DNA from: Vandammella animalimorsus | GTDB taxonomy: Bacteria > Pseudomonadota > Gammaproteobacteria > Burkholderiales > Burkholderiaceae_C | Assembly: GCF_002285265.1 (NCBI RefSeq) | Contig: NZ_NSJB01000003.1 | Location: forward strand, 186,001-250,000 | Direction: 5' to 3' | DNA: 64,000 bases | In this document: positions 1 through 9,675 of the stretch, in pieces | How positions within the stretch are numbered: the stretch's first letter is position 1 | How the letters are laid out: each line of letters starts with the position of its first letter | Translations under genes and position numbers: made by a program | The notes under the pieces: model-generated | Databases searched by the model: none | What the model was told of the DNA's origin: nothing | The model's input: only the letters and a program-made list of their open reading frames with translations

Positions 1-257
1 CGCAATTGCTGGCGCAGGGCCTGGGCCACGTGCTCCTGCGGCACGGCGGCGTAGCGCGGCTGAAATTGCACGCACTGCTGCACCAGGCGCTGCACGTTGC
101 GCCCGGCCGTGAGGGCAAAGACTTCGAAACGCTCGGGGTGGCGCGCCAGCACATCCAGTGTGCTGACCCCGATCGAGCCGGTGGAGCCCAGCACGGTGAT
201 GCGCTGGCGCTCGGTCTGGGACGGAGCCTGGGGCTGAGCCATGAACTGCTGCACCAT
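1..257 (-). CDS. dxr: 1-deoxy-D-xylulose 5-phosphate reductoisomerase, N-terminal part
   Basis: The minus-strand frame starting at 257 encodes the amino end of DXP reductoisomerase, the NADPH-dependent second step of the MEP isoprenoid pathway in the cytoplasm. The Rossmann motif [11 protein letters not shown] is at about residues 20-30, followed by [16 protein letters not shown], typical of the family. The gene runs off the left edge, so the catalytic and C-terminal domains are not visible. The ATG shares one base with the cdsA stop (TGATG), which suggests translational coupling. A second ATG five codons in (242) is a possible start. The position after cdsA is the usual proteobacterial order. 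Confidence 0.93.
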   Translation of the reverse strand, partial: MVQQFMAQPQAPSQTERQRITVLGSTGSIGVSTLDVLARHPERFEVFALTAGRNVQRLVQQCVQFQPRYAAVPQEHVAQALRQQL

Positions 258-1123
258 CACACGGCCCTCGCCAGCAAGGCCAGCACCAGCATGCCCATGG
301 GCATGACGGGCAGCAGGCCGTCGATGCGGTCCAGCATGCCGCCATGGCCGGGCAGGATGGCGCTGCTGTCCTTCACGCCTGCGGCGCGCTTGATCAGCGA
401 TTCCAGCAGATCGCCCAGCACGCTCATGGCCGTCAGGGCCAGGCACACCCCGATCATCATGGTCAGGCCCTGCTGGCGCACCAGCCCGTAAAAGCTGCGC
501 CCCCAGTCCGCGGCCAGCGAGCGATCCAGCCACAGCCACAGAAAGGCCAGCAGCACGACGCCGATCATGCCGCCAAAGACGCCCTCCCAGCTCTTGCCGG
601 GGCTGACCGTCGGCGCCAGCTTGCGCGCCACCAGCTTCTGCCCAAAGGTGCGGCCGGCAAAGTAGGCGCCGATGTCGGCCATCCACACCAGCGCCATCAG
701 CGACAGCAGGTAGTTGATGCCCAGCTGGTAGGCCCGCAGCACGGCCACCCAAACCACGGCAAACACCACGATGCCCAGCAGCAGCCGCAGCGCGCGCGGC
801 AACGCCAGCCAGCCGGCCGTGCCTTCACGCAGCACGAATACCGCCCCCACCAGCCAAGCCATGGAAAAGAGCAGCCAGAACAGGCTGGGCTTGCTGACCT
901 CTTGCACGCCGTTGAGCGCGGCCACCGTGCAGCCCAGCGCAAACACCAGCCCGACCACCTTCGCGGCCATGCCGCCAATGCCGTTGAGCCTGGCCCATTC
1001 CCAGGCCGTGATGCTCAGCACCGCCGTCACCAGCACCACGAAAGGCCAATCCCAGGGGGCGAACAGGCAGACCAGAATCACTGCCAGCAAGGCCAGGGCG
1101 GTGATGATTCTTTGCTTCAGCAT
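257..1123 (-). CDS. cdsA: Phosphatidate cytidylyltransferase
   Basis: CDP-diglyceride synthase makes CDP-diacylglycerol from phosphatidate and CTP for phospholipid synthesis, in the inner membrane. The 288-residue product starts [15 protein letters not shown] and is made of successive hydrophobic helices. Near the end, at about residues 240-268, it carries the CDS family signature: SLIKR, VKD, then [11 protein letters not shown], whose acidic and basic residues bind metal and substrate. The ATG at 1123 is preferred over upstream in-frame starts because it begins directly at the first membrane helix. It lies between uppS and dxr and overlaps dxr by one base. Confidence 0.94.
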   Translation of the reverse strand: MLKQRIITALALLAVILVCLFAPWDWPFVVLVTAVLSITAWEWARLNGIGGMAAKVVGLVFALGCTVAALNGVQEVSKPSLFWLLFSMAWLVGAVFVLREGTAGWLALPRALRLLLGIVVFAVVWVAVLRAYQLGINYLLSLMALVWMADIGAYFAGRTFGQKLVARKLAPTVSPGKSWEGVFGGMIGVVLLAFLWLWLDRSLAADWGRSFYGLVRQQGLTMMIGVCLALTAMSVLGDLLESLIKRAAGVKDSSAILPGHGGMLDRIDGLLPVMPMGMLVLALLARAV

Positions 1124-1285
1124 CCAGGAATCCCCAATAGAAAAAGAAAGCTGCGGCGCAGCATGTTCAGCGTTCAGCGTTCGGCAATCAGGCTGCAGCC
1201 GTTGGCATGGCCAGGATCGGCAGCCACGGCCAACAGAGCCGCTCCCCATCTGCCACCCACTGGCACCGAGATTTTGAGCAGATTC

Positions 1286-1996
1286 TCAGCGCGCCACCTG
1301 CTCGCCCGTCTTGCCGAAACGGCGCTGGCGCTGTGCATAGTCGTGCAGCGCGGCATCCAGGTCCTGGGCGTCGAAATCGGGCCAGAGCACATCGGAAAAA
1401 TACAGCTCCGTATAGGCCAGCTGCCACAGCAGAAAATTGCTGATGCGCAACTCGCCGCCGGTGCGGATGAGCAAGTCCGGATCGGGCACGTGCGCCAGCG
1501 CCAGCGCAGCCGACAGGCTGTCCGCATCGATGGGCTGGCCCTGCTGACGCAGGCGCTCGGCGGCCTGGGCGATGTCCCAGCGGCCGCCGTAGTTGAAGCA
1601 CACGTTGAGGATCAGGCGCTCGTTGCCCGCGGTGTCCTGCTCGGCCTGCGCCAGGCTGGCGCGCACCTTCTCGCTCAGGCGGGAGCGATCGCCCACGCAA
1701 TGCAGGCGCACGCCATTGGCCTTCAGGCTGGTGACTTCCTTGGCCAGCGCCGAGGCCATCAACCCCATCAGGCCATCGACCTCATCGGCAGGCCGGGCCC
1801 AGTTCTCAGAGGAAAAGGCAAACACCGTCAGCACCCGCACGCCACGCTGACCGCACAGGCCCACGCAACGGCGCAGCGCATCCACGCCTTTTTTGTGCCC
1901 CGCCAGGCGGGGCAGCATGCGCCGCTGGGCCCAGCGGCCATTGCCATCCATGACGATGGCAATGTGCTGGGGCAAGGCAGATGAGACTGAGGTCAT
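1286..1996 (-). CDS. uppS: Undecaprenyl diphosphate synthase (cis-prenyltransferase)
   Basis: This enzyme builds the C55 lipid carrier for peptidoglycan by adding isopentenyl diphosphate to farnesyl diphosphate. Visible family motifs are HIAIVMDGNGRWA at about residues 11-23 with the catalytic Asp, FAFSSENWARP in the middle, and RTGGELRISNFLLW plus ELYF and WPDF near the end. From the ATG at 1996 the product is 236 residues, normal for the family; an in-frame ATG at 2014 would add six residues. It sits between frr and cdsA. The 162-bp gap before cdsA is longer than usual for this operon and holds nothing I can name. Confidence 0.94.
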   Translation of the reverse strand: MTSVSSALPQHIAIVMDGNGRWAQRRMLPRLAGHKKGVDALRRCVGLCGQRGVRVLTVFAFSSENWARPADEVDGLMGLMASALAKEVTSLKANGVRLHCVGDRSRLSEKVRASLAQAEQDTAGNERLILNVCFNYGGRWDIAQAAERLRQQGQPIDADSLSAALALAHVPDPDLLIRTGGELRISNFLLWQLAYTELYFSDVLWPDFDAQDLDAALHDYAQRQRRFGKTGEQVAR

Positions 1997-2224
1997 CGAC
2001 ACTCCAAACAGCATGCAGGCAGCACGGCTTCAAGCAGGGGAACAACCAGAATGCGCCGCGCCCTGCCCTGCCTGCACGGCGCAGGCCCGACGCAACACGC
2101 AAGCCCTGCAGGATCGCTGCGCGGTCTCTCGGCAAAGCCTGCCCCCGCGCCATGCCCGCCATGCCGTCGATGGCGGGCACGAAAAGGAGCGAAACCGGCC
2201 TGCGCAAAGATCGTGAGCCCAGGC

Positions 2225-2785
2225 TCAGACTTCCATCACATCCTTTTCCTTGGCCTCGACCAAGGTGTCGATTTCCGCGATGAATTTGTCGGTGAGCTTT
2301 TGCACGTCGGCCTCGGAGCGCTTTTGCTCGTCCTCGGAGGCCTGCTTGTCCTTGACCAGCTTCTTGACTGCATCGTTGGCATCGCGGCGCAGGTTGCGCA
2401 CGGCAATCTTGGCGTTCTCGCCCTCGCTGCGCACCAGCTTGGTCATTTCGCGGCGGCGCTCCTCGCTCATCGGCGGCATGGGCACGCGGATCAGCTCGCC
2501 CATGCTGGCCGGGTTCAGGCCCAGGTCGCTTTCGCGAATGGCTTTTTCAATCTTGGCGGCCATGTCCCGCTCCCAGGGCTGCACGCTGATGGTGCGCGCG
2601 TCGAGCAGGGCCACGTTGGCCACCTGGCTGATGGGCACTTGCTGGCCGTAGTACTCCACCTGCACGGTGTCGAGCAGGCCCGGGTTGGCGCGCCCGGTGC
2701 GGATCTTGGCCAGCTGGTTCTTGAAGGCAGCGATGGACTGCTCCATCTTGCCCTGGGTGGTTTTGCGAATATCGGCAATCGTCAT
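2225..2785 (-). CDS. frr: Ribosome recycling factor
   Basis: RRF, with EF-G, splits post-termination ribosomes. The 186-residue product begins [18 protein letters not shown] and has the expected all-helical domain I with the central beta domain. Recognisable segments are [11 protein letters not shown], which is highly conserved in RRF, and PWERDM, with PPMSEERR in the middle. Length matches the family (about 185). The gene follows pyrH by 57 bp and precedes uppS. An AGGAGAATTGCC ribosome binding site is directly upstream of the ATG on the minus strand. Confidence 0.96.
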   Translation of the reverse strand: MTIADIRKTTQGKMEQSIAAFKNQLAKIRTGRANPGLLDTVQVEYYGQQVPISQVANVALLDARTISVQPWERDMAAKIEKAIRESDLGLNPASMGELIRVPMPPMSEERRREMTKLVRSEGENAKIAVRNLRRDANDAVKKLVKDKQASEDEQKRSEADVQKLTDKFIAEIDTLVEAKEKDVMEV

Positions 2786-2842
2786 GGCAATTCTCCTGGT
2801 TTCATGTCGGCGGCAAGTGGTCCAGGGCCTCAGAGCAGGCCC

Positions 2843-3571
2843 TCAGGCATAGACCAGCGTGCCCTCGTCCTCGCCGCGCACCACGCGCTGCAGGGCACCG
2901 GGCTTGACGATGGAAAAGACCTTGATGGGCAGCTTCTGGTCGCGGCACAGGGCGAACGCCGTGGCATCCATGATGCCCAGGTTCTTCACCATGGCCTCGT
3001 CGAAGCTGATGCGGCTGTAGCGCTGGGCCTGCGGATCCTTCAACGGGTCAGCGCTGTAGACGCCATCGACCTTGGTGGCCTTGAGCACCAATTGCGCGCC
3101 CACCTCGGCGCCGCGCAGCGCCGCGGCTGTGTCGGTGGTGAAGAACGGATTGCCCGTGCCTGCGGCAAAGACGACGATCTTGCCCTCTTCCAGATACTGC
3201 AGGGCCTTGGGGCGCACATAGGGCTCGGCCACCTGGTCGATCGAGATGGCGGACATGACGCGCGCGGGCACGCCCTTGCGGTCGATGGCATCGGCCAGCG
3301 CCAGCGAGTTCATCACCGTGGCCAACATGCCCATGTAGTCGGCCGTGGCGCGGTCCATGCCAGCGGCGCCGCCGGCCATGCCGCGAAAGATATTGCCGCC
3401 ACCGATGACGATGGCCAGCTCAACCCCCATCTGGGCCACGGCGATGATCTCCTGCACCATCCGCTCGATGGTTTCCCGATTGATGCCAAAGGCATCATCG
3501 CCCATCAGGGCTTCGCCAGAGAGCTTGAGCAAAATGCGCGAATAGGCGGGGGTGGGGGCAGAGTCGGTCAT
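2843..3571 (-). CDS. pyrH: UMP kinase
   Basis: Bacterial UMP kinase, an amino-acid-kinase-fold enzyme, phosphorylates UMP to UDP in pyrimidine synthesis. The 242-residue product shows [13 protein letters not shown] near the N-terminus, the [10 protein letters not shown] glycine loop, and [18 protein letters not shown] in the nucleotide-binding part, all diagnostic. I place the start at the ATG (3571); a GTG one codon upstream (3574) is also in frame. It is transcribed after tsf (192-bp gap) and before frr in the rpsB-tsf-pyrH-frr cluster. Confidence 0.96.
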   Translation of the reverse strand: MTDSAPTPAYSRILLKLSGEALMGDDAFGINRETIERMVQEIIAVAQMGVELAIVIGGGNIFRGMAGGAAGMDRATADYMGMLATVMNSLALADAIDRKGVPARVMSAISIDQVAEPYVRPKALQYLEEGKIVVFAAGTGNPFFTTDTAAALRGAEVGAQLVLKATKVDGVYSADPLKDPQAQRYSRISFDEAMVKNLGIMDATAFALCRDQKLPIKVFSIVKPGALQRVVRGEDEGTLVYA

Positions 3572-3766
3572 CACGGGTGCGGCTGGTCAAATGTCACGGG
3601 GGCACTGGCTTGGCGATCTCCATTGATTGCGCAACAGCGCGGGCAGCGAGATCGCCAAGAGCCACCGGGCCGGGCTGCAGCAAAGCGCGCCCGCGCCCGG
3701 CTCAACTGGCGGCGGCGCGCCCCTCGAACAGGCCCATGCCACACCGCACGCCAGGCTCTCAGAGCA

Positions 3767-4654
3767 TCAGCCCTTGGCCGCAGCCATCTGGGCAGCCACT
3801 TCGGCGGCGAAGTCGTCGACTTTCTTCTCGATGCCTTCGCCCACGACGTACAGCGTGAAGCCGTGCACCGTGGTGCCTTTTTCCTTAAGCATCTGGCCCA
3901 CGTTCTGCTTGTCGTTCTTGACGAAAGGCTGGTCCAGCAGCGCCACTTCCTTGAGGTACTTGGCCACGGCGCCATCGACCATCTTGGCCACGATGTCAGC
4001 GGGCTTGCCCGACTCGGCCGCCTTGCCCTGGGCCACGCTGCGCTCTTTCTCGATCAGCTCGCCGGGCACGTCCGCGCCGGACAGCGCCACGGGCTTCATG
4101 GCCGCCACGTGCATGGCCACGTCCTTGGCGGCGGCTTCGTCGCCATCGAACTCGACGACCACGCCAATGCGCGTGCCGTGCAGGTAGTGCGCCAGCTGCT
4201 TGCCATTGGCAAAGCGGGCAAAGCGGCGCAGCGACATGTTCTCGCCGATCTTGCCGATCAGGCCCTTGCGCACTTCTTCCAGCGTGGGGCCAAAGCCGTC
4301 CTGGCTGTACTCCAGCGCGCCCAGCGCCTCCAGGTCAGCGGGGTTCTTTTCTGCCACCAGGCGGGCCGCCGCATTGGCGAACTCCAGGAAGCTGTCGTTC
4401 TTGCTGACGAAGTCCGTCTCGCAGTTGACCTCAACCATGGCGCCAGTCTGGCCCTGCATGGCCACGGCAATCACGCCTTCGGCCGTCACGCGCGATGCGG
4501 CCTTGCCGGCCTTGGTGCCGAGCTTGATGCGCAGCAGCTCTTCGGCCTTGGCCATGTCGCCATCGGCCTCGACCAGGGCCTTCTTGGCCTCCATCATGGG
4601 CGCATCGGTTTTTGCACGAAGCTCTGCCACCATACTTGCTGTCACTGCAGCCAT
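3767..4654 (-). CDS. tsf: Translation elongation factor Ts
   Basis: EF-Ts is the guanine nucleotide exchange factor of EF-Tu. The 295-residue product starts [20 protein letters not shown] and carries the N-terminal motif [18 protein letters not shown] and the EF-Tu contact sequence [11 protein letters not shown], the best EF-Ts marker. The ATG at 4654 has GGAG eight bases upstream; the in-frame TTG at 4666 overlaps that site and is not likely used. It follows rpsB with a terminator-like hairpin between them. Confidence 0.96.
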   Translation of the reverse strand: MAAVTASMVAELRAKTDAPMMEAKKALVEADGDMAKAEELLRIKLGTKAGKAASRVTAEGVIAVAMQGQTGAMVEVNCETDFVSKNDSFLEFANAAARLVAEKNPADLEALGALEYSQDGFGPTLEEVRKGLIGKIGENMSLRRFARFANGKQLAHYLHGTRIGVVVEFDGDEAAAKDVAMHVAAMKPVALSGADVPGELIEKERSVAQGKAAESGKPADIVAKMVDGAVAKYLKEVALLDQPFVKNDKQNVGQMLKEKGTTVHGFTLYVVGEGIEKKVDDFAAEVAAQMAAAKG

Positions 4655-4708
4655 CACGTTCTCCAATCCAAATCAGTACAAAAATCAAACTTCTGCCGCT
4701 GGCATACG

Positions 4709-4740
4709 AAAAAGGGGCACTCTGTGCGACGCCCCCTTTT
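4709..4740 (-). terminator. Hairpin with flanking A/T tracts between rpsB and tsf
   Basis: A short inverted repeat, GGGGC at 4714-4718 pairing with GCCCC at 4731-4735, is flanked by A and T runs that extend the stem. Read on the minus strand it ends in a T-run, as an intrinsic terminator or partial attenuator would. It lies in the 153-bp rpsB-tsf gap, where attenuation commonly lowers tsf relative to rpsB. Strength is not measured. Confidence 0.55.
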
Positions 4741-4807
4741 GATCGATGCGCGCCGCCCTGGCGAGAGTGCCAGGCGGCATCGCGGCGCGGTGCGCGGGAG
4801 CTGCGGC

Positions 4808-5560
4808 TTACTCGGCCGCCTCCTGCACTTCGACGAATTCATCGCCTTGCTCGCCAGCGGCGAGCTTGACCACTTCCTCGACGGCGTTGTTGCGGCCCTC
4901 GATGATGGCGTCGGCGATGCCACGGGCGTACAAGGCCACGGCCTTGGCCGAGTCGTCGTTGCCGGGGATGACGTAGTCGATGCCTTCGGGGTTGTGGTTG
5001 GTGTCGACCACGCCGATCAGCGGGATGCCCAGCTTGTGCGCTTCAGACACGGCGATCTTGTGGTAGCCCACGTCGATGACGAAGATCGCATCGGGCAGCG
5101 CGCCCATGTCCTGAATGCCGCCGATGTCGCGCTCGAGCTTTTCGATCTCGCGCGAGAACATCAGCTGCTCTTTCTTGCTCATGGCCTCCAGGCCGGCTTC
5201 CTGCTGGGCCTTCATGTCCTTGAGGCGCTTGACCGAGGTCTTCAGGGTCTTGAAGTTGGTCAGCATGCCGCCCAGCCAGCGCTGATCCACGTAGGGCATG
5301 CCGGCGCGCTGGGCCTCCTGGGCGACGAACTCGCGCGACTGGCGCTTGGTGCCCACGAACAGGATGGTGCCGCGATTGGCCGCCAGCTGGCGCGCGAACT
5401 TCTGCGCCTCCTGGAACTTGGGCAGCGTGGCCTCCAGGTTGATGATGTGAATCTTGTTGCGATGGCCAAAGATGAAGGGGGCCATCTTGGGGTTCCAGAA
5501 ACGGGTTTGGTGGCCGAAGTGCACGCCCGCCTCCAGCATTTCACGCATGGTGATCGACAT
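4808..5560 (-). CDS. rpsB: 30S ribosomal protein S2
   Basis: Ribosomal protein S2 of the small subunit. The 250-residue product begins [20 protein letters not shown], continues with [13 protein letters not shown], and contains [15 protein letters not shown] and [14 protein letters not shown]; all are S2 signatures. The length is normal. It is the first gene of the minus-strand cluster, divergent from thrS across a 417-bp gap that contains a hairpin in its presumed leader (5626-5654). Confidence 0.97.
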   Translation of the reverse strand: MSITMREMLEAGVHFGHQTRFWNPKMAPFIFGHRNKIHIINLEATLPKFQEAQKFARQLAANRGTILFVGTKRQSREFVAQEAQRAGMPYVDQRWLGGMLTNFKTLKTSVKRLKDMKAQQEAGLEAMSKKEQLMFSREIEKLERDIGGIQDMGALPDAIFVIDVGYHKIAVSEAHKLGIPLIGVVDTNHNPEGIDYVIPGNDDSAKAVALYARGIADAIIEGRNNAVEEVVKLAAGEQGDEFVEVQEAAE

Positions 5561-5625
5561 AGCTGTCTTGTGCTTTCAAAGTCCGAAGGTTGATTTCCTA
5601 GACCGGCCCCGCACCAGCGAGCCGC

Positions 5626-5654
5626 GCTGCCATTGCCGAAAACACAATGGCAGC
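5626..5654 (-). promoter_or_regulatory. Hairpin in the rpsB leader
   Basis: GCTGCCATTG at 5626-5635 pairs perfectly with CAATGGCAGC at 5645-5654 across a nine-base loop. It lies 66 bp upstream of the rpsB start. S2 autoregulates its own mRNA leader in other bacteria, so this could be the target, but that function is inferred from position only. Confidence 0.35.
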
Positions 5655-5916
5655 CAGCCCGCGCAGCACCCTGGATGAACCGGCCTGCTATTTGCCTTGC
5701 GCAATGCCAGCCTGCCAAAACCATTCAAGGTCATGACGCAGGCCGCATCAAGCAAAACCGGTGGATTTTAGCACAGCCGCCGCGCGCCGCAGCTTCGCGC
5801 CCAAAAGCCGGCGCTGGCCCCATGTTTTGTGGGAAAATCGCGTGTTTTGCGTGCGCTTGGCGGCCAGGCCGATCCACTGGATTGCCAACCGTGCAGAGAC
5901 TTTGCACAGGCTCTCA

Positions 5917-5940
5917 GGCGCGGCACAGGCCGCGTTTTTG
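5917..5940 (+). terminator. Terminator-like hairpin in the thrS leader
   Basis: GCGCGGC and GCCGCGT pair around an ACAG loop (about 5918-5934) and are followed by TTTTTG and another T-rich run. This is the form of an intrinsic terminator, placed about 40 bp before the thrS start. It could attenuate thrS or end a short leader transcript. No T-box or alternative antiterminator was recognised. Confidence 0.45.
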
Positions 5941-5977
5941 CTTTTTCACCCGGCATTTCTTCTTTTTGGGTTTCCCC

Positions 5978-7897
5978 ATGATTCAGATCACCCTTCCCGA
6001 TGGTTCGCAGCGCCAGTTCGAGCGCGCCGTCACCGTGGCCGAGGTGGCCGCCGCCATTGGCCCCGGCCTGGCCAAGAACACCGTGGCTGGCAAGGTCGAT
6101 GGCCGCCTGGTGGATGCCAGCGATCTGATCGAGCGCGACGCCAGCGTGCACATCATCACCCCCAAGGATGAGGAAGGCGTGGAGATCATCCGCCACTCCT
6201 GCGCGCACCTGGTGGGCCATGCCGTCAAGCAGCTCTACCCATCGGCCAAGATGGTCATCGGCCCGGTGATCGACGAGGGGTTTTACTACGACATCTCCTA
6301 CGAGCGTCCCTTCACGCCCGAGGACATGGCCGCCATCGAGCAGCGCATGAAGGAGTTGATCGCCAAGGACTACGACGTCATCAAGCGCATGACGCCGCGC
6401 GCCGAGGTCATCCGCATCTTTCAAGAGCGCGGCGAGGACTACAAGCTGCGCCTGATCGAGGACATGCCCGACGAACAGGCCATGGGCCTGTACTTCCACG
6501 AAGAATACGTGGACATGTGCCGCGGCCCGCACGTGCCCAACACGCGCTTTCTGAAGGCCTTCAAGCTCACCAAGCTGGCTGGCGCCTACTGGCGCGGCGA
6601 CTCGCGCAACGAGCAGCTGCAGCGCATCTACGGCACGGCCTGGGCCGACAAGAAGCAGCTCGATGCCTACATCCAGCGCATCGAGGAGGCCGAAAAGCGC
6701 GACCACCGCCGCCTGGGCCGCGAGCTGGATCTGTTCCATCAGGACGAGCACTCGCCCGGCACCGTGTTCTGGCACCCCAAGGGCTGGATCATCTGGCAGC
6801 AAGTCGAGCAGTACATGCGCCGCGTCTACCAGGAAAACGGCTACCTCGAAGTCAAGGGCCCGCAAATCCTGGACAAGACCCTGTGGGAGAAGACCGGCCA
6901 CTGGGACAAGTACCGCGAGAACATGTTCATCACCGAAAGCGAAAAGCGCGACTACGCGCTCAAGCCGATGAACTGCCCCGGCCACCTGCTGATCTTCAAC
7001 CAAGGCATCAAGAGCTACCGCGACCTGCCGCTGCGCTATGGCGAATTCGGCCAATGCCACCGCAACGAGCCCTCGGGCGGCCTGCACGGCATCATGCGCG
7101 TGCGCGCCTTCACGCAGGACGACGGCCACATCTTCTGCACGCCCGACCAGTTGCAGGCCGAGGTGCAGCACTTCACCCAGGTGCTGCAGCGCGTCTACCG
7201 CGACTTCGGCTTCACCGACATCATCTACAAGGTCGCCACCCGGCCCGAGAAGCGCATCGGCACCGAAGAGAGCTGGGATCAGGCCGAGGCCGCGCTGATC
7301 GACAGCCTCAAGGCCACCGGCGTGCAATACCGCATCGCCGAGGGCGACGGCGCCTTCTACGGCCCCAAGCTCGAATACACGCTGCGCGATGCCCTGGGGC
7401 GCGAATGGCAGTGCGGCACCATCCAGGTCGACCCCTCGATGCCCGAGCGCCTGGACGCCCAATACGTCGGCGAGGACGGCGCGCGTCACCGCCCGCTGAT
7501 GCTGCACCGCGCCATCGTCGGCAGCCTGGAGCGCTTCATTGGCATCCTCATCGAGCACTACGCCGGCGCCCTGCCCGTCTGGCTGGCGCCGCAGCAGGTC
7601 AGCGTGCTCAACATCACCGACGCCCAGGCCGACTACTGCCGCGAGCTTGTTGTAAAACTCCAAAAAGCCTTGCCGCACCAGCCCATCCGCGCCGAGTTGG
7701 ATTTACGCAACGAAAAGATCACTTATAAAATACGCGAGCATGCCTTGCAGAAAGTGCCGTTCATCCTCGTGGCCGGCGACAAGGAAAAAGCCGCAGGCAC
7801 CGTGGCAGTGCGCGGTCGCGGCAACCAGGATTTGGGGGTCATGCCGCTGGAGCAATTCATCGCGCTGATCAGCGAGAAAATTGCCGCCAAGCAATAG
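5978..7897 (+). CDS. thrS: Threonyl-tRNA synthetase
   Basis: Class II synthetase that charges tRNA-Thr. The 639-residue product has an N-terminal TGS domain ([14 protein letters not shown]), the editing domain with [14 protein letters not shown] from about residue 70, and the catalytic core with [10 protein letters not shown]. In that core the zinc-ligand Cys is residue 333, and motif 3 ([16 protein letters not shown]) follows. The C-terminal anticodon-binding domain ends at ISEKIAAKQ. The ATG at 5978 is chosen because it opens the TGS domain; its ribosome binding site is weak. infC follows 82 bp later. Confidence 0.96.
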   Translation: MIQITLPDGSQRQFERAVTVAEVAAAIGPGLAKNTVAGKVDGRLVDASDLIERDASVHIITPKDEEGVEIIRHSCAHLVGHAVKQLYPSAKMVIGPVIDEGFYYDISYERPFTPEDMAAIEQRMKELIAKDYDVIKRMTPRAEVIRIFQERGEDYKLRLIEDMPDEQAMGLYFHEEYVDMCRGPHVPNTRFLKAFKLTKLAGAYWRGDSRNEQLQRIYGTAWADKKQLDAYIQRIEEAEKRDHRRLGRELDLFHQDEHSPGTVFWHPKGWIIWQQVEQYMRRVYQENGYLEVKGPQILDKTLWEKTGHWDKYRENMFITESEKRDYALKPMNCPGHLLIFNQGIKSYRDLPLRYGEFGQCHRNEPSGGLHGIMRVRAFTQDDGHIFCTPDQLQAEVQHFTQVLQRVYRDFGFTDIIYKVATRPEKRIGTEESWDQAEAALIDSLKATGVQYRIAEGDGAFYGPKLEYTLRDALGREWQCGTIQVDPSMPERLDAQYVGEDGARHRPLMLHRAIVGSLERFIGILIEHYAGALPVWLAPQQVSVLNITDAQADYCRELVVKLQKALPHQPIRAELDLRNEKITYKIREHALQKVPFILVAGDKEKAAGTVAVRGRGNQDLGVMPLEQFIALISEKIAAKQ

Positions 7898-7925
7898 CAC
7901 AGAAAGGGCCTTGCCGCCCGCCAAT

Positions 7926-7949
7926 CCGCCCGGCCCTGCCGGGCGGCTT
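7926..7949 (+). terminator. Strong hairpin between thrS and infC
   Basis: CCGCCCGGC (7926-7934) pairs perfectly with GCCGGGCGG (7938-7946) around a three-base loop, followed by CTTCTT. The stem is strong but the T-tract is short, so it may be a partial terminator or processing site that sets the thrS/infC ratio. Confidence 0.55.
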
Positions 7950-7979
7950 CTTGCAACCAACCATTTGAAGGTGAGAGCC

Positions 7980-8597
7980 ATCGCTACTGAATACCGTGAC
8001 CGTCGACACCGCGAAGAGCGCAAGCATCGACTCAACCGTGAAATCAATGCGCCCGAGCTGCGCGTGACCGGGCCAGACAACGAGCCCATCGGCGTCATCA
8101 GCCTGCAGGAAGCCCTGCGCATGGCCGGCGAGCTGGATGTCGATCTGGTCGAGATCGCGCCCACCGCCAATCCGCCCGTGGCCCGCCTGATCGACTACGG
8201 CAAGTTCAAGTACCAGGAACAAAAGCGCGCTGCCGAGGCCAAGGCCAAGCAGACCGTCATCGACATCAAGGAAGTCAAGTTCCGCCCTGGCACCGACGAC
8301 GGCGACTACAACATCAAGCTGCGCAACATCCGCCGCTTTCTTGAAGACGGCGACAAAGTCAAGGTCACGCTGCGTTTTCGCGGCCGCGAAATCACCCACC
8401 AGAATCTGGGCCTGAACCTGCTCAACCGCCTGCGCGAGGAGCTGGGCGAGGCCATCGTCGTCGAGCAATTCCCCAAGCTCGAAGGGCGCCAGATGATCAT
8501 GATGATCGCGCCGCAGAAGAAAAAAGCCAGCGGCGGCGGCAAGCCAAAGGCCACCGCCCAGCAGCCCCAGCTCAGCAGCGAAGCCGCCTCGGACTGA
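7980..8597 (+). CDS. infC: Translation initiation factor IF-3, AUC start codon
   Basis: IF-3 binds 30S subunits and discriminates against non-canonical start codons. The product (205 residues) contains [42 protein letters not shown] and the C-terminal domain with [12 protein letters not shown]. No ATG, GTG or TTG fits: the conserved N-terminus starts at ATC (7980) as [15 protein letters not shown], preceded by AAGGTGAGAG. infC genes are known for AUU-type starts that IF-3 represses, giving autoregulation, so AUC here fits that rule. rpmI and rplT do not follow, unlike the common order. The tail is lysine- and glutamine-rich. Confidence 0.94.
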   Translation: MATEYRDRRHREERKHRLNREINAPELRVTGPDNEPIGVISLQEALRMAGELDVDLVEIAPTANPPVARLIDYGKFKYQEQKRAAEAKAKQTVIDIKEVKFRPGTDDGDYNIKLRNIRRFLEDGDKVKVTLRFRGREITHQNLGLNLLNRLREELGEAIVVEQFPKLEGRQMIMMIAPQKKKASGGGKPKATAQQPQLSSEAASD

Positions 8598-8825
8598 TTC
8601 AAGCAGCGCCCCGGCCAGACCATCGCCCGCTCAAGGGCTGAGCCACAAGCGCCACCCACGCGCCGCACGCCATCACAGGCTGCGGCGCGTCGCCGTCTGC
8701 GCCGCGCCCTGCCGCCACATTCCCGATGCGCCAGGCGGGGCATGCCGATCGCTGGCGCACGCAGCCAGCGCTATCATGCAACTGGCGCGGGCTTGGCCAC
8801 ACGGCAGGCCCGCCGCCACATTCCC

Positions 8826-8945
8826 GAGGGGAGCCCCGCGCCAAGGGGCTGAGAAACTGTTGGCCAGCACGCCCGCAGCGCCTGCGGCATGCCCGGCAGC
8901 ACAGTGACCCTTTGAACCTGATCCGGATCATGCCGGCGAAGGGAC
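8826..8945 (+). promoter_or_regulatory. TPP riboswitch (THI element)
   Basis: The 5' helix region GGGGAGCCCC with GGGGCTGAGA (8845-8854) and the 3' core GAACCTGATCCGGATCATG then CCGGCGAAGGGA (8914-8944) match the thiamin pyrophosphate aptamer. CUGAGA and GAACCUGAUC are the pyrimidine-sensing and core sequences. It sits about 75 bases before the first tenA, whose GAGGAG ribosome binding site is the likely target. The rest of 8598-8825 holds no gene; a 14-base sequence CGCCACATTCCCGA occurs twice there (about 8711 and 8812). Confidence 0.95.
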
Positions 8946-9019
8946 GGACACGCGCCCCGCACAGCGCCCACTGTCGTGCCCCCCTCGCAGGCCCAGTCCA
9001 CACCGACGAGGAGCACACC

Positions 9020-9658
9020 ATGACCGCCTTCACCGAACAACTGCGCCAGGCCAACCTCCAGACCTGGGAGCAGGCTGCCGAGCACCGCTTCGTCCAGGAG
9101 CTGTTTGCCGGCACCATCGACGATGCCGTCATGGCCCACTACCTGATCCAGGACCACCGCTTCCTCGACAGCTTTCTGACCTTGCTGGGCAGCGCCATCG
9201 CCACCGCCGACACCTTCGAAGCGCGGCTGCGCTTTGGCCGCTTTGCCGGCATGGTCTCGGGCGACGAAAACACCTACTTCCTGCGCGCCTTCGAAGCCCT
9301 GGGCGTGAGCGAGGCGCGCAGCCAGCAAGAGCCCGACACCGCCCCCACGCAGGGCTTTCAGGCCATCATGCGCGAGGCTGCCGCCACCCGAAACTACGCC
9401 GCCGTGCTGGCCGTGCTCAACGTCGCCGAATGGCTCTACCAGGACTGGGCCACGCGCGGCAACAAGCCCCTGCCCGAGCACTTCGTGCACGCCGAATGGG
9501 TCACGCTGCACAACAACCCCTTCTTCAACGACTTCGTGGCCTTCCTGCGCGCCGAGCTCGACCGCATCGGCCCGGCGCACAGCGACATCGCGCACGACTT
9601 CTTCCGCCGCGCCGTGGCGCTGGAGCTGGCCTTCTTCGACGAAGCCTACAACGCCTGA
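9020..9658 (+). CDS. TenA-family protein lacking the active-site cysteine (TenA_E type)
   Basis: TenA/THI-4-family helical protein of 212 residues, probably acting in thiamin pyrimidine salvage. The N-terminal helix (LQTWEQAAEHRFVQELFAG) and YLIQDHRFLDSF are typical. The position of the TenA_C nucleophile reads NVAEWLYQDW (Ala136-Glu137) and has no cysteine, so it belongs with the TenA_E class, for which salvage of amino- or formylamino-pyrimidines is described in plants. The ATG is preceded by GAGGAG. It is under the TPP riboswitch and 17 bp ahead of a TenA_C gene, so the two may act in sequence on the same degradation products. Confidence 0.85.
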   Translation: MTAFTEQLRQANLQTWEQAAEHRFVQELFAGTIDDAVMAHYLIQDHRFLDSFLTLLGSAIATADTFEARLRFGRFAGMVSGDENTYFLRAFEALGVSEARSQQEPDTAPTQGFQAIMREAAATRNYAAVLAVLNVAEWLYQDWATRGNKPLPEHFVHAEWVTLHNNPFFNDFVAFLRAELDRIGPAHSDIAHDFFRRAVALELAFFDEAYNA

Positions 9659-9675
9659 ACAGGAAGCGCCCGCCC

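Larger units (their letters stand above)
5561..5977. other. Divergent rpsB/thrS intergenic region
   Basis: This 417-bp stretch has no credible gene. It must hold the promoters of rpsB (minus) and thrS (plus), but I cannot pick unambiguous -35/-10 pairs. It contains a 10-bp perfect hairpin on the rpsB side, a solitary end of the interspersed repeat family (GTGCAGAGACTTTGCACAGG, from 5891), and a terminator-like hairpin 40 bp before thrS. Confidence 0.6.

Noticed and set aside
2051-5593. Very long open frame on the plus strand across frr, pyrH, tsf and rpsB
   Set aside because: It is antisense to four recognised genes; the composition reflects high-GC codon shadowing and no domain is seen.
7881-7979. 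Upstream ATG extension of infC
   Set aside because: It would cross the thrS stop and the GC-rich hairpin, and the added residues are not conserved in IF-3.
8704-8830. Repeated CGCCACATTCCCGA as a mobile-element end
   Set aside because: It is only 14 bases, one copy touches the riboswitch helix, and there is no inverted partner or coding sequence.
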